A stretch of 56,228 nucleotides of DNA from the NCBI RefSeq assembly GCF_003253565.1, contig NZ_QKUF01000035.1, forward strand, positions 1 to 56,228, written 5' to 3'. Of the stretch, positions 16,012 through 23,969 are shown piece by piece. Numbering within the stretch: the stretch's first letter is position 1; every line of letters starts with the position of its first letter. Both the position numbers and the translations under genes were made by a program. This DNA comes from Thermosporothrix hazakensis. Its GTDB lineage: Bacteria; Chloroflexota; Ktedonobacteria; Ktedonobacterales; Ktedonobacteraceae. The notes below the pieces were generated by a model. It made no database searches and had not been told where the DNA came from. It saw only the letters and a program-made list of their open reading frames with translations.

Positions 16012-17643
16012 ATGCTCTACGGACAACCACCACTGGACCCTGCTGCGCCCACTGTCACCATCCCCGAACAGTTCAACGTAGCAGATGCCTTTCTTGACCG
16101 CCATCTTCGTGAAGGCAGAGGAGACCGCGTCGCGATCCATTATGAAGGACAACACTACACCCACGCACAGATTGCCGAACTGGCCAATCGCGTCGGGAAT
16201 GGGCTGCTCTCCCTCGGTGTCGATCTTGAACAGCGTATCGCCCTGCTGCTGCTCGATTCACCGCAGTTTGCCGCCGCTTTTTTTGGCGCGATCAAAATGG
16301 GTGCGGTTCCAGTTCCCCTGAACACCCAGCTCCGCCCTGACGACTATCGCTACATGCTCAACGATAGTCGAGCCCGCGTGCTCCTGATCCATGCCTCTCT
16401 CTGGCAAACGTTCTCCCCACTCCGCCCTGAACTTCCCTACCTGCGTCATGTCGTCATCGTCAATGATCTCGAGGCATCCGTTCCACTCGATAGCACCACG
16501 CACGACTTCGATGACTGGACCGCCCATGCCTCACCACAGCTTGACCTGGCCCCTACCAGTAAGGATGACAGCGCCTTCTGGCTCTATAGCTCGGGGAGTA
16601 CGGGCTTCCCGAAAGGCTGCGTTCATCTCCAACACGACATGATCTACTGCACCGAGTACTATGCACGGTCCATTCTTGAGATCAACGAACAGGATATTAT
16701 GCTCTCAGCAGCAAAGCTGTTCTTCGCTTATGGGCTTGGGAATGGCCTGTATTTCCCCTTTAGCGTTGGCGCACAGGCCATTCACTATCCCGGACGGCCC
16801 CTGGCAGCAACAATGTTTCAGCTTATCGAGCGCTATTGCCCCACCATCTTCTTCGGCGTGCCGACGCTCTATGCCAGTATGCTTTCTCTACCCGATGTGG
16901 CGCGTTACAATTGCTCATCTTTGCGCCTTTGTGTCTCGGCAGGCGAGGCCCTTCCGGCAGAGCTACAACAACGCTGGCAGGCAACTTTCAACGTGCCGAT
17001 TCTCGATGGCATTGGCTCAACCGAGATCCTGCATATCTTCATCAGCAATCGCCCCGGAGATATCAGGCCGGGAAGCTCAGGCAAGCCTGTGCCGGGCTAT
17101 CGTGCGCTGCTTGTCGATGAACAGGGGCACGAGGTAGCACAGGGCGAAACCGGAAACCTGCTGATAGCTGGCGATAGTATCGCAGCCTGCTACTGGAACA
17201 AGCACGAAAAAACCAAAGCGACCATGCATGGCTATTGGATTCAGACCGGTGATAAATATTTTCAGGATAGCGACGGCTATTTCTGGTATGCAGGCCGTTC
17301 AGACGACATGCTGAAGGTCAGCGGGCAATGGGTTTCTCCGGTGGAGATTGAAAATACCCTGATCGCGCATCCGGCAGTGCTGGAAACGGCGGTTGTGGGG
17401 GCCCCTGATGCCCAGGGACTCATCAAGCCAAAAGCCTTTGTTGTGCTGAAAGAAGGGCTCACACCCACAGAGGAGCTGACAGAAGAGCTCAAGGCCTTTG
17501 TGAAAGAACGGCTTGCCCCTTTTAAATACCCGCGCACCATCGCCTTTCTACCCGAGCTGCCAAAAACCGCGACCGGGAAAATCCAACGTTTCCGCCTGCG
17601 CGACACAGCTCGTACTCTTCCAGATGACAGCGGCAGCCGATAG
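16012..17643 (+). CDS. Benzoate-CoA-ligase-family AMP-forming acyl-CoA synthetase
   Basis: An ANL-superfamily enzyme of 543 residues that activates a carboxylic acid with ATP and CoA. The P-loop motif is YSSGSTGFPKGC. Others are FFGVPTLYASML, the core GIGSTEILHIFIS, YWIQTGDKYF, the hinge YAGRSDDMLKVSGQWVSPVE and the catalytic lysine region PKTATGKIQRF. The GSTEILHIF and SGQWVSP pattern is characteristic of benzoate- and 4-hydroxybenzoate-CoA ligases, so an aromatic acid substrate is likely but unproven. The ATG at 16012 follows AAAGGAG at 8 bases and begins LYGQPPLDPAAP. The longer frame from 15916 lacks a site. No ring-cleavage genes are nearby. Confidence 0.87.
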   Translation: MLYGQPPLDPAAPTVTIPEQFNVADAFLDRHLREGRGDRVAIHYEGQHYTHAQIAELANRVGNGLLSLGVDLEQRIALLLLDSPQFAAAFFGAIKMGAVPVPLNTQLRPDDYRYMLNDSRARVLLIHASLWQTFSPLRPELPYLRHVVIVNDLEASVPLDSTTHDFDDWTAHASPQLDLAPTSKDDSAFWLYSSGSTGFPKGCVHLQHDMIYCTEYYARSILEINEQDIMLSAAKLFFAYGLGNGLYFPFSVGAQAIHYPGRPLAATMFQLIERYCPTIFFGVPTLYASMLSLPDVARYNCSSLRLCVSAGEALPAELQQRWQATFNVPILDGIGSTEILHIFISNRPGDIRPGSSGKPVPGYRALLVDEQGHEVAQGETGNLLIAGDSIAACYWNKHEKTKATMHGYWIQTGDKYFQDSDGYFWYAGRSDDMLKVSGQWVSPVEIENTLIAHPAVLETAVVGAPDAQGLIKPKAFVVLKEGLTPTEELTEELKAFVKERLAPFKYPRTIAFLPELPKTATGKIQRFRLRDTARTLPDDSGSR

Positions 17644-17743
17644 TTTCAAACAAACGAAATGTGTCGTACAATGTCTGTGGAAGGCAGGCTACCACTGCCT
17701 GCACAGGCATTTGTACCCTGAATAAGAGCAAAAAAGGAGATAC

Positions 17744-18319
17744 ATGGAAGTCAGACAATCCTGGAAAACACTATCTTACAAGCAACTGCTTGATTCCCCA
17801 TATCTCCGCGTGAGAAGCGAACGCGTTCAGCTCCCTGACAACAAGATCATTGACGACTACTTTATCATTGAGAACTTCGGGTGGGTCGGGATCGTTCCTG
17901 TCACGGAAGATGGGCGCTTTCTCCTCAATCGGCAATACAAGCACGGAATCGGGCAGGTGGTAATTGAATTTCCAGCGGGGATGATTGATCCGGGAGAATA
18001 CGAGCAGCCCCTTCTGACCGCACAGCGTGAGCTAATGGAAGAAACAGGCTATAGCACAGAACCTGAGCACTTCGAGCCACTGGCAAAGATGATCGCCAAT
18101 CCGACTGGTGCTCGCACCCGGATCTGGTGGTATCTGGCCCGCAACGTCCGGCGAACCGGCGCCCAGAAACTTGACCCGGCAGAAGAAATTGAGAACTTTC
18201 TGGTGACGCCCGCCGAGCTGCTTCACCTGCTCCACAGCGGAGAATTCCCGGTGCAGGGACAGATCGCAGCGGCTTATATGGCACTTGAACGGCTTGGCAT
18301 TCTGCGTTCAACCTTATAA
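17744..18319 (+). CDS. Nudix hydrolase, ADP-ribose-pyrophosphatase type
   Basis: 191 residues with AAAAAAGGAG before the ATG. The Nudix box lies around residues 79-105 (PAGMIDPGEYEQ, then AQRELMEETGY) and provides the REL-EETG metal site. There are two extra residues in the first loop relative to the G-x5-E-x7-REUxEExGU pattern. The preceding strand QYKHGIGQVVIEFPAG and the downstream IANPTGARTRIWWYLA fit enzymes that hydrolyse ADP-ribose or similar nucleotide sugars (NudF-like). It probably recycles or detoxifies such compounds. It is followed by a two-component system after an 80-base gap with no visible link. Confidence 0.85.
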   Translation: MEVRQSWKTLSYKQLLDSPYLRVRSERVQLPDNKIIDDYFIIENFGWVGIVPVTEDGRFLLNRQYKHGIGQVVIEFPAGMIDPGEYEQPLLTAQRELMEETGYSTEPEHFEPLAKMIANPTGARTRIWWYLARNVRRTGAQKLDPAEEIENFLVTPAELLHLLHSGEFPVQGQIAAAYMALERLGILRSTL

Positions 18320-18400
18320 AAATCTTACAAATTATCAGTGCTTTTTTTACAAACTCTTGATATGTTACCTTAGAAAGTCGCACAGTCGGGAGCAATATCA

Positions 18401-19147
18401 ATGAAGATTCTCGTAATTGAGGATGAAGCAAATATTGTGCAGGTCTTGCGCCTCTACCTGGAGCAGGCTGGCTATACCGTTATCAGTGCGGAAGATGGTA
18501 TAGCAGGCATAGAGCTGCATGCCCGGGAAAAACCGGATCTGGTGATCCTGGATCTTATGCTCCCTATGCTTGACGGGATGGAAGTATGCCGACGCATTCG
18601 TTCCTGGGCCAATACTCCTATTCTCATGCTGACAGCCAGACAGGGCGAGGATGACCGCATAGCCGGGCTTGAGGTCGGGGCAGATGACTATCTGGTCAAG
18701 CCTTTCAGCCCGCGCGAAGTGGTCAGCCGGGTAAAAGCCATCCTGCGTCGAACAACTGGTATGGCTTCACATCCAGAGCAGAAAACGGAGCGTGAAGAGC
18801 AGGTGGCAAAACCCGAACAGGCAGAAGAGTTACACTATGGCAATCTTCTGATCAATATCCCTGCCCGACGCGTCACCATCAATGGACAGGAGATCTCGCT
18901 GACCGTCAAAGAATTTGATCTCCTGGTGACACTGGCAAAAGCGCCAGATCGTGTCTTCACTCGCGAGGCACTTCTAAACCAGATCTGGGGCTATTCGTAC
19001 CTCGGGGATGGACGCACGGTCGATGTCCATATAGGGACATTGCGGAAAAAGCTTGAGGCGCTTGCACATCGACCACACTTTATTCAGACGGTCTGGGGAG
19101 TGGGTTACAAATTCGTGCCACAATCGGCGTCATCATCTGGAGGCTAA
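18401..19147 (+). CDS. OmpR-family two-component response regulator
   Basis: 248 residues. A receiver domain (1-118) contains the acidic pair E7-D8, phospho-acceptor D51 in LVILDLMLP, and the switch lysine in DYLVKPFSP. A charged linker of about 25 residues (EQKTEREEQVAKPEQAEE) is longer than usual. The C-terminal winged helix (about 145-242) reads LTVKEFDLLVTLAKAP, VFTREALLNQIWGY, RTVDVHIGTLRKKL, WGVGYKF, as in OmpR/PhoB. GGGAG precedes the ATG. The cognate kinase gene starts 5 bases after the stop codon, so the two are co-expressed. Confidence 0.95.
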   Translation: MKILVIEDEANIVQVLRLYLEQAGYTVISAEDGIAGIELHAREKPDLVILDLMLPMLDGMEVCRRIRSWANTPILMLTARQGEDDRIAGLEVGADDYLVKPFSPREVVSRVKAILRRTTGMASHPEQKTEREEQVAKPEQAEELHYGNLLINIPARRVTINGQEISLTVKEFDLLVTLAKAPDRVFTREALLNQIWGYSYLGDGRTVDVHIGTLRKKLEALAHRPHFIQTVWGVGYKFVPQSASSSGG

Positions 19148-19152
19148 AACGT

Positions 19153-20673
19153 ATGCAGACAGCTCTTGCGCATTTCTGGCGCTGGATCAGAAGCTTGAGT
19201 ATGCACATCAAGGTGATTTCCAGCATGCTCTTTGTCGCCTTAGGGGCCATTCTTCTTCTCTCACTGGTCACCTCTCTGGCAATCCAAAGTTACTTCTACA
19301 ATACACACCTGCGCTTGATTCAGAATGACGCAGAGCTGATCGCCAATAGCTATATCAGGTTTTATATCACAGGAGATACAACCAAGATCGATCAGCTTCA
19401 AGAGCTGTTAAGCACAACCTCCTACCTCGTTCAGATTTTTGACCACAAGGGCAATATGTTTCTCTGTAACCAGCCGATCGGCTATCCTTTCAGCAACTGT
19501 GAACATCCCGTTCTACCCGCCGCCCTCAAAGCCTCGTTGCAAGGAGAGACTCGCACAGGCTATGCGATGATACCAACACTCGCAAAGAAAACCTCTTCGA
19601 CACTCTATATCAGCAAGCCTCTGGAGCTGAGGGGAGAGAATATCGGCGCCCTCGTCATCGTTGACGTGCGCCCGGATATCAGTGACCTGCTGAACCAGAT
19701 TAACCAGACAATTTTGATTACCGCCATTATTATCGGCATTGTCGTCTTGCTCTTCAGCCTGCTGCTCGCCCGGCACCTCACCTCGCCTCTAAAAGGGCTC
19801 ACGCTGGCAGCCGAGAAAATGAAGCGGGGCCAATATACGCAGCGGGTCGATGTTCCGCCCTCACATGACGAGCTAGGGATGCTGGCACGCACCTTTAACG
19901 AGATGGCGGACACGATTGAGGCTGATGTGAACGAGCTTCATCGGCAGGAACAATTCCGGCGTGAGCTGCTGGCAAACATCGCGCATGATCTGGCGACGCC
20001 GCTGACCGCCATTCAGGGCTTCAGTGAGGCACTGGCCGATGATATTATCTCTGACCCTGCCCAGCGCCAGGAGACTGCGCAGCGAATCGGACGCGAGGTG
20101 CAGCGTCTGCGACGGATGGTCGCAGACCTGCAACAGGTGACCGCGCTCGAATCCGGGCGTACCACGCTTGATCTTGCGCCGCTGAATATCCACACGCTGG
20201 TAGAGGAAACGCTTGCGGTCATCGCGCCAGAATGCGAGCAGATGGGTCTGACCGTTCGCAATGAAATCGATCCACATACACCACAGGTGCAGGCTGACAG
20301 CGACCGCATCACACAGGTACTGCTCAATCTGTTAGACAATGCCCGTCGCCATACCCCACCTGGAGGAACCATTGTGGTTGGTGCGGAGCCACGAGACAAC
20401 TATCTGCACATTCATGTCAGCGATACAGGCTCAGGAATCGCACCTGAGGCATTACCCCATATTTTCGAGCGCTTCTACCGCGCAGATCGCTCTCGTACGG
20501 GGAAAACAGGCGGGAGCGGGCTCGGGTTGGCGATCGTAAAGGCGATCATTACAGCCCACAAAGGCACCATCCATGCAACCAGCACTCCCCATCAGGGAAC
20601 CAGCATTACCTTTACGCTGCCACTGGTCGCCAATTCCCAAAGTCAGCAAAAAATTGTAAGTAAAACCGCTTGA
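19153..20673 (+). CDS. Membrane sensor histidine kinase
   Basis: 506 residues. Two membrane helices (about 19-45 and 178-202) flank an extracytoplasmic sensor domain of about 130 residues containing two cysteines (FLCNQPIGYPFSNC). A HAMP linker follows (SPLKGLTLAAEKMKRGQYTQ). The HisKA domain has the phosphorylated H278 in NIAHDLATPLTAIQGF. The HATPase_c domain has LLNLLDNARRHTP (N box), DTGSGIAPEALPHIFERFYR (G1/F boxes) and GGSGLGLAIVKAI (G2). It partners the OmpR-type regulator located 5 bases upstream. The signal is unknown. The two sensor cysteines could form a disulfide or respond to redox state. Confidence 0.95.
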   Translation: MQTALAHFWRWIRSLSMHIKVISSMLFVALGAILLLSLVTSLAIQSYFYNTHLRLIQNDAELIANSYIRFYITGDTTKIDQLQELLSTTSYLVQIFDHKGNMFLCNQPIGYPFSNCEHPVLPAALKASLQGETRTGYAMIPTLAKKTSSTLYISKPLELRGENIGALVIVDVRPDISDLLNQINQTILITAIIIGIVVLLFSLLLARHLTSPLKGLTLAAEKMKRGQYTQRVDVPPSHDELGMLARTFNEMADTIEADVNELHRQEQFRRELLANIAHDLATPLTAIQGFSEALADDIISDPAQRQETAQRIGREVQRLRRMVADLQQVTALESGRTTLDLAPLNIHTLVEETLAVIAPECEQMGLTVRNEIDPHTPQVQADSDRITQVLLNLLDNARRHTPPGGTIVVGAEPRDNYLHIHVSDTGSGIAPEALPHIFERFYRADRSRTGKTGGSGLGLAIVKAIITAHKGTIHATSTPHQGTSITFTLPLVANSQSQQKIVSKTA

Positions 20674-20698
20674 CTTCAGTAGCTCAGTATGATATTAT
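20670..20698 (+). promoter_or_regulatory. Promoter of tRNA-Lys
   Basis: TTGACT (20670-20675) and TATTAT (20693-20698) are spaced 17 bases apart. The predicted start is a few bases before the tRNA at 20712. The -35 overlaps the last codons of the histidine kinase gene. Confidence 0.75.
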
Positions 20699-20711
20699 AC
20701 TTCTCGCAGTC

Positions 20712-20784
20712 GGGTGACTAGCTCAACTGGCAGAGCAAGCGACTCTTAATCGCTAGGTTCAGGGTTCGAGTCCCTGGTCACCCA
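20712..20784 (+). tRNA. tRNA-Lys (CTT anticodon)
   Basis: A 73-nt cloverleaf: acceptor GGGTGAC/GTCACCC, D stem GCTC/GAGC, anticodon stem AGCGA/TCGCT around loop CTCTTAA (anticodon CTT), T stem CAGGG/CCCTG, discriminator A. No CCA is encoded (TTC follows). Confidence 0.95.
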
Positions 20785-20787
20785 TTC

Positions 20788-20819
20788 GACCGGCTCACTA
20801 AAGAGTCGGTCTTTTTTTT
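20788..20819 (+). terminator. Intrinsic terminator of tRNA-Lys
   Basis: GACCG-G-CTC and GAG-T-CGGTC pair around a short loop and are followed by eight T residues ending at 20819. Confidence 0.85.
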
Positions 20820-20885
20820 CCTCCCTGCTCTGGCTATTACCAAACTCCCCCGACCTTGACACACTTTGCACCACCCCGATAAAAT

Positions 20886-20901
20886 ATAAACATACGTTTA
20901 T
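20886..20901. promoter_or_regulatory. Palindrome upstream of the ArsR-family gene
   Basis: ATAAAC-ATAC-GTTTAT is a perfect 6+4+6 inverted repeat 51 bases before the start codon at 20953. A TTGACA (20866-20871) lies just upstream, so a protein bound here would cover the promoter. This is the expected arrangement for ArsR autoregulation. Confidence 0.6.
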
Positions 20902-20952
20902 GAAACAAATCTTTATACATCCTGTTTCACTTTTCCGGTCGAGATACAAGCT

Positions 20953-21297
20953 ATGGAAAACTGGCGCGAACTAAAAGCGATGGTGAAAGCCCTTGCCGGA
21001 GTTACCCGGCTGGCCATCATCTACCACCTCTCGCGAGACGAAAAAATATCGGTCTCCGATCTCTCGATCACTCTTGGTATCAGCCAACCGCTGGTATCCT
21101 GGCACTTGCGCAAGCTGCGCCGCGCCGGTCTGATCGAGACGCGCCGTGAAGGGCGACAGGTGTACTGCATCTTCAATCAGCAGCGTTTCCGATCCTGCTT
21201 GCAGCACCTGGAAGGACTGATTGATCCATCCGTACAGAGCATGCCCCCGGTAGGAGCGGCCCTGATAGAGGCTGAAGCGGAAAGGGAAGATTCATGA
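20953..21297 (+). CDS. ArsR-family winged-helix repressor
   Basis: 114 residues, the usual ArsR length. The domain reads MVKALAGVTRLAIIYHLSRD, then SVSDLSITLGISQPLVSWHLRKL and AGLIETRREGRQVYCIF. Recognition helix and beta wing are both clear. There is no CxC motif in the helix-turn-helix region and only two isolated cysteines, so a classical arsenic/cadmium site is not obvious. An autoregulatory palindrome lies upstream. The next gene (PHP domain) is 260 bases away, so the regulator appears to stand alone. Confidence 0.88.
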   Translation: MENWRELKAMVKALAGVTRLAIIYHLSRDEKISVSDLSITLGISQPLVSWHLRKLRRAGLIETRREGRQVYCIFNQQRFRSCLQHLEGLIDPSVQSMPPVGAALIEAEAEREDS

Positions 21298-21557
21298 AAA
21301 TTACCCATTCATACCATAAGTCTACACAAAGACGCAGGTATAGCCGATACCTATTCATGACCTCAAGATATCATTGCTCAGGTAATGTCAGCATCCCGAC
21401 GAGTTTTTCAAGACGAGGAAGCATTGCTTGAGATGAGCCAGAGAAAAACATTACGCACATTTAACAGTGCATGTATCTGGCGTTAAAGAATGTATGATAC
21501 GTCTTTTTTAGCAATAGATAATCCAATTCGTTTTTGCAGAGGTAGAAAAGGAATCAC

Positions 21558-22412
21558 ATGATAACCCAAACACGCAATAGTGCGCCTCCCGCTTCAGACC
21601 AGGCTTTACAGGGCACAGCCATGCTCGCCAGAGGAAAAGCAATGACACAGCAACAGGCCCTGCAAAGCGGAAAAACCGGAAAAGCTGACCTGCACATGCA
21701 TAGCACTTATAGCGATGGGTGCGCCACCATTCAGCAGATTCTCGACCACGTACAGCACAATACCGATCTGGACGTTATCGCGATCACCGATCATGATGTG
21801 ATTGAAGGGGCGTTACGCGCCCGCGATCTCTGGGAAAAGGGCTCATATCGCTTTGATTTTATCGTTGGCGAAGAGATAACGACAAAAGAAGGGCACCTGC
21901 TCGGCCTGTTTATCGAGCACCGTATCCCCTCTGGTCTGAGCATGGAGCGCAGCATTGATCTCATTCATGAACAGGGTGGATTAGCCGTGATTGCCCATCC
22001 ACTCCATCGCCTCTTCAGACATAGCTGCCAGCGTTCGGTGATGGATCGCATTCACGCGGCAAAAGACGTCTGGTTTGATGGTGTTGAGACCTGGAATGCC
22101 AGCTTCTGCGGTATCTATGCGAACCGCCACGCTATGGTAGTCAATCGCTCAGTCTATGGCTTACCCGAGCTTGGAAACAGCGACGCCCATTCATTGAGCG
22201 CCGTTGGCCGAGGGTGCACCTGGTTTGCCGGAAAGACGGCACAGGAGATTCGCGCCAACATTACCGCAGGCCAGACAGCCCCAGGAGGCACATTCTGGGA
22301 TATGCAGGCGTATGTCCAGTGGGTACGCTACCTGATGAGCAAGGAAGGCCGTCAGGGACGCCGCCAGCATGCGGAGCTTCTGAGCTTTGAACAGCAGGCA
22401 GAACTCGCCTGA
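21558..22412 (+). CDS. PHP-domain metal-dependent phosphoesterase
   Basis: 284 residues with AAAAGG upstream of the ATG. After a Gln/Ala-rich leader of about 40 residues the PHP domain begins with ADLHMHSTYSDG (motif I), followed by DVIAITDHDVIEGA (motif II), GEEITTKEGHLLGL (motif III), LAVIAHPLH (motif IV) and NSDAHSLSAVG (motif V). The His/Asp/Glu metal ligands of a trinuclear site are thus all present. Single-domain PHP proteins hydrolyse small phosphoesters such as nucleotides or sugar phosphates. The substrate is unknown. A CDP-alcohol phosphatidyltransferase follows on the same strand after 360 bases, but behind its own promoter. Confidence 0.88.
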   Translation: MITQTRNSAPPASDQALQGTAMLARGKAMTQQQALQSGKTGKADLHMHSTYSDGCATIQQILDHVQHNTDLDVIAITDHDVIEGALRARDLWEKGSYRFDFIVGEEITTKEGHLLGLFIEHRIPSGLSMERSIDLIHEQGGLAVIAHPLHRLFRHSCQRSVMDRIHAAKDVWFDGVETWNASFCGIYANRHAMVVNRSVYGLPELGNSDAHSLSAVGRGCTWFAGKTAQEIRANITAGQTAPGGTFWDMQAYVQWVRYLMSKEGRQGRRQHAELLSFEQQAELA

Positions 22413-22430
22413 GCAGCCACTTTGCACGAG

Positions 22431-22472
22431 AAGGCTTGCACTCCCAATCGAAAAGAGCGGGATGCAAGCCTT
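22431..22472 (+). terminator. Stem-loop downstream of the PHP gene
   Basis: AAGGCTTGCA (22431-22440) and TGCAAGCCTT (22463-22472) are perfect complements separated by a 22-base loop, 19 bases after the stop codon. The U-run is short (TTTAT). It is probably a terminator or a 3'-end stabilising hairpin. Confidence 0.55.
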
Positions 22473-22760
22473 TATCGAATCCAGGATCGGCTGGAAAGTC
22501 ATATCCGTAAGTCCATATCCTATTGAAAAGGACTCACATTCCAGGTATACTTTTTCCGACAACATTTAGACTGTGGGTTTTTTCGTCGCCTGAGAAGAGG
22601 CCAACAGCAGGGTCACACAGGAGCTTTACAACAGCCCTTAGGGCAGGAAGCAGGCCCCAATCCCCCTTTAAGAAGTAGAATGGTCGGACGATAATCTTTA
22701 TCAGGGGAAAAGCAAAATATCTCTACCAAAAAGTGCTAGTCCTCTCAGGGGCAAGTGTGA
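22473..22760. other. Intergenic region with no gene seen
   Basis: Between the PHP-gene hairpin and the promoter of the next gene I see no open frame with a ribosome site and no RNA family that I recognise. Composition is ordinary. Confidence 0.4.
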
Positions 22761-22766
22761 TACAAT
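22761..22766 (+). promoter_or_regulatory. -10 element placed for leaderless transcription
   Basis: TACAAT ends 6 bases before the ATG at 22773. Transcription would start at or next to the A of the start codon. There is no Shine-Dalgarno sequence in front of this ATG. A -35 is not obvious. Confidence 0.5.
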
Positions 22767-22772
22767 AAGTGT

Positions 22773-23540
22773 ATGTTTAGCAGTCGCTTACAGCAACGAG
22801 CCAGGCAGCTGGTCATGATATTGATAAAACCATTGGCCCGCCTGGGAATCACTCCCAATATGCTCACCGGCATCGGGCTATTGTTGAGTGTCTTCACCGC
22901 AATAGTCATTGCTCGGGGTTATTTGGTTATTGGGGGGTGTCTGGTGCTGTTAGCGGGCATTTTTGATATGTTTGATGGGGCAATGGCCCGAGTTCGCCAG
23001 TCCGCCACAACCTTTGGCGCTTTTCTGGACTCGACGATTGACCGCTATTCAGAAAGTATCATCCTGTTGGGCATGCTTCTTTATGCATACTGGCATCCCA
23101 ATCTACAGGACCCATTATGGCCTTTTCAGAATGAACAGATGTGGATGATTACTTTCATCTATCTCTCTGTGGTCGGCTCTTTAATGGTAAGCTATACAAA
23201 AGCTCGTGCCGAAGGATTAGGGATAGAGTGTAAGGTTGGAATTCTGGCCCGCCCTGAACGTGTCATTCTACTGGCACTTGGACTTTTAACCAACACTGGT
23301 ATTTGGGCGCTTGCCCTGCTAGCGGTGTTCTCAAATGTGACCGCGGTCGAGCGTATGATTGCAGTCTGGCACACCATTCGCCAAGACTCTCATGCGCGAA
23401 CGCACACAGAACAACCGGCCAGCAATATCAGTGGCAGTTATCCGACTGGAACACAGGGAGCGAACAGCGAGAGAGAGCAAGATGTTCGTTCCATCCCTTC
23501 CACCGTGCCGCCGTTCGGTGGGGGTTCACAGCAAGACTAA
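22773..23540 (+). CDS. CDP-alcohol phosphatidyltransferase (phosphatidylinositol-phosphate or PgsA-like synthase)
   Basis: An integral membrane enzyme of 255 residues that transfers a phosphatidyl group from CDP-diacylglycerol to an alcohol. The family signature D-x2-DG-x2-AR-x8-G-x3-D-x3-D is complete in FDMFDGAMARVRQSATTFGA and FLDSTIDRYSE. About six helices follow. The N-terminus LIKPLARLGITPNMLTGIGL is typical. The acceptor alcohol is not certain: glycerol-phosphate and inositol-phosphate enzymes look alike. The C-terminal 45 residues are polar and probably disordered. There is no ribosome site, and the -10 position suggests a leaderless mRNA. Confidence 0.87.
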   Translation: MFSSRLQQRARQLVMILIKPLARLGITPNMLTGIGLLLSVFTAIVIARGYLVIGGCLVLLAGIFDMFDGAMARVRQSATTFGAFLDSTIDRYSESIILLGMLLYAYWHPNLQDPLWPFQNEQMWMITFIYLSVVGSLMVSYTKARAEGLGIECKVGILARPERVILLALGLLTNTGIWALALLAVFSNVTAVERMIAVWHTIRQDSHARTHTEQPASNISGSYPTGTQGANSEREQDVRSIPSTVPPFGGGSQQD

Positions 23541-23969
23541 CTCAAAATGGCGTATAGAACACAAGATCGGACTGAGTACATAGAAGAACAAACTGTTTTT
23601 GTTAATCGTGCGTGGATGTGAGCATGTAAGTGGAATCCCGCCTGTTTGTTCATCCTAATCATCATAGCTTTACAGGTAAGTCACGGCTCTAAAGAGAAAG
23701 CAAGGGGGCGGATTTGTAAAGGGCAACCAAAGAGGCAGAGAATTTCCTTTCCGCCCTTGTTGAGCATATCCGTACACAATACAGAACGTGCAATTGGCCC
23801 GGTAGTGATAAAACCTGGCTACAATGTCGTACACAGCATTTTCACCGGGACAGCAACGAAGGTAGCTCAATCAGGCCCGAAATACGCGTTCGCCCGTCTA
23901 TCTTCAGTCGAGCATACTCTATGGTGATTCCCTGTGCTCCGTCCGTAGTGACTGAGACTGGAGATCTTA
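23541..23969. other. Intergenic region, no gene assigned
   Basis: About 430 bases ahead of the NYN-domain gene. A 93-codon plus-strand frame (23646-23927) has no domain, no ribosome site and unusual composition, so I do not call it. The region should hold the promoter of the NYN gene and could carry a long 5' leader. Confidence 0.4.

Noticed and set aside
20746..20949. Minus-strand frame ending in TRDSNPEPSD
   Set aside because: This peptide is the familiar antisense translation of a tRNA. The frame overlaps tRNA-Lys and its terminator.
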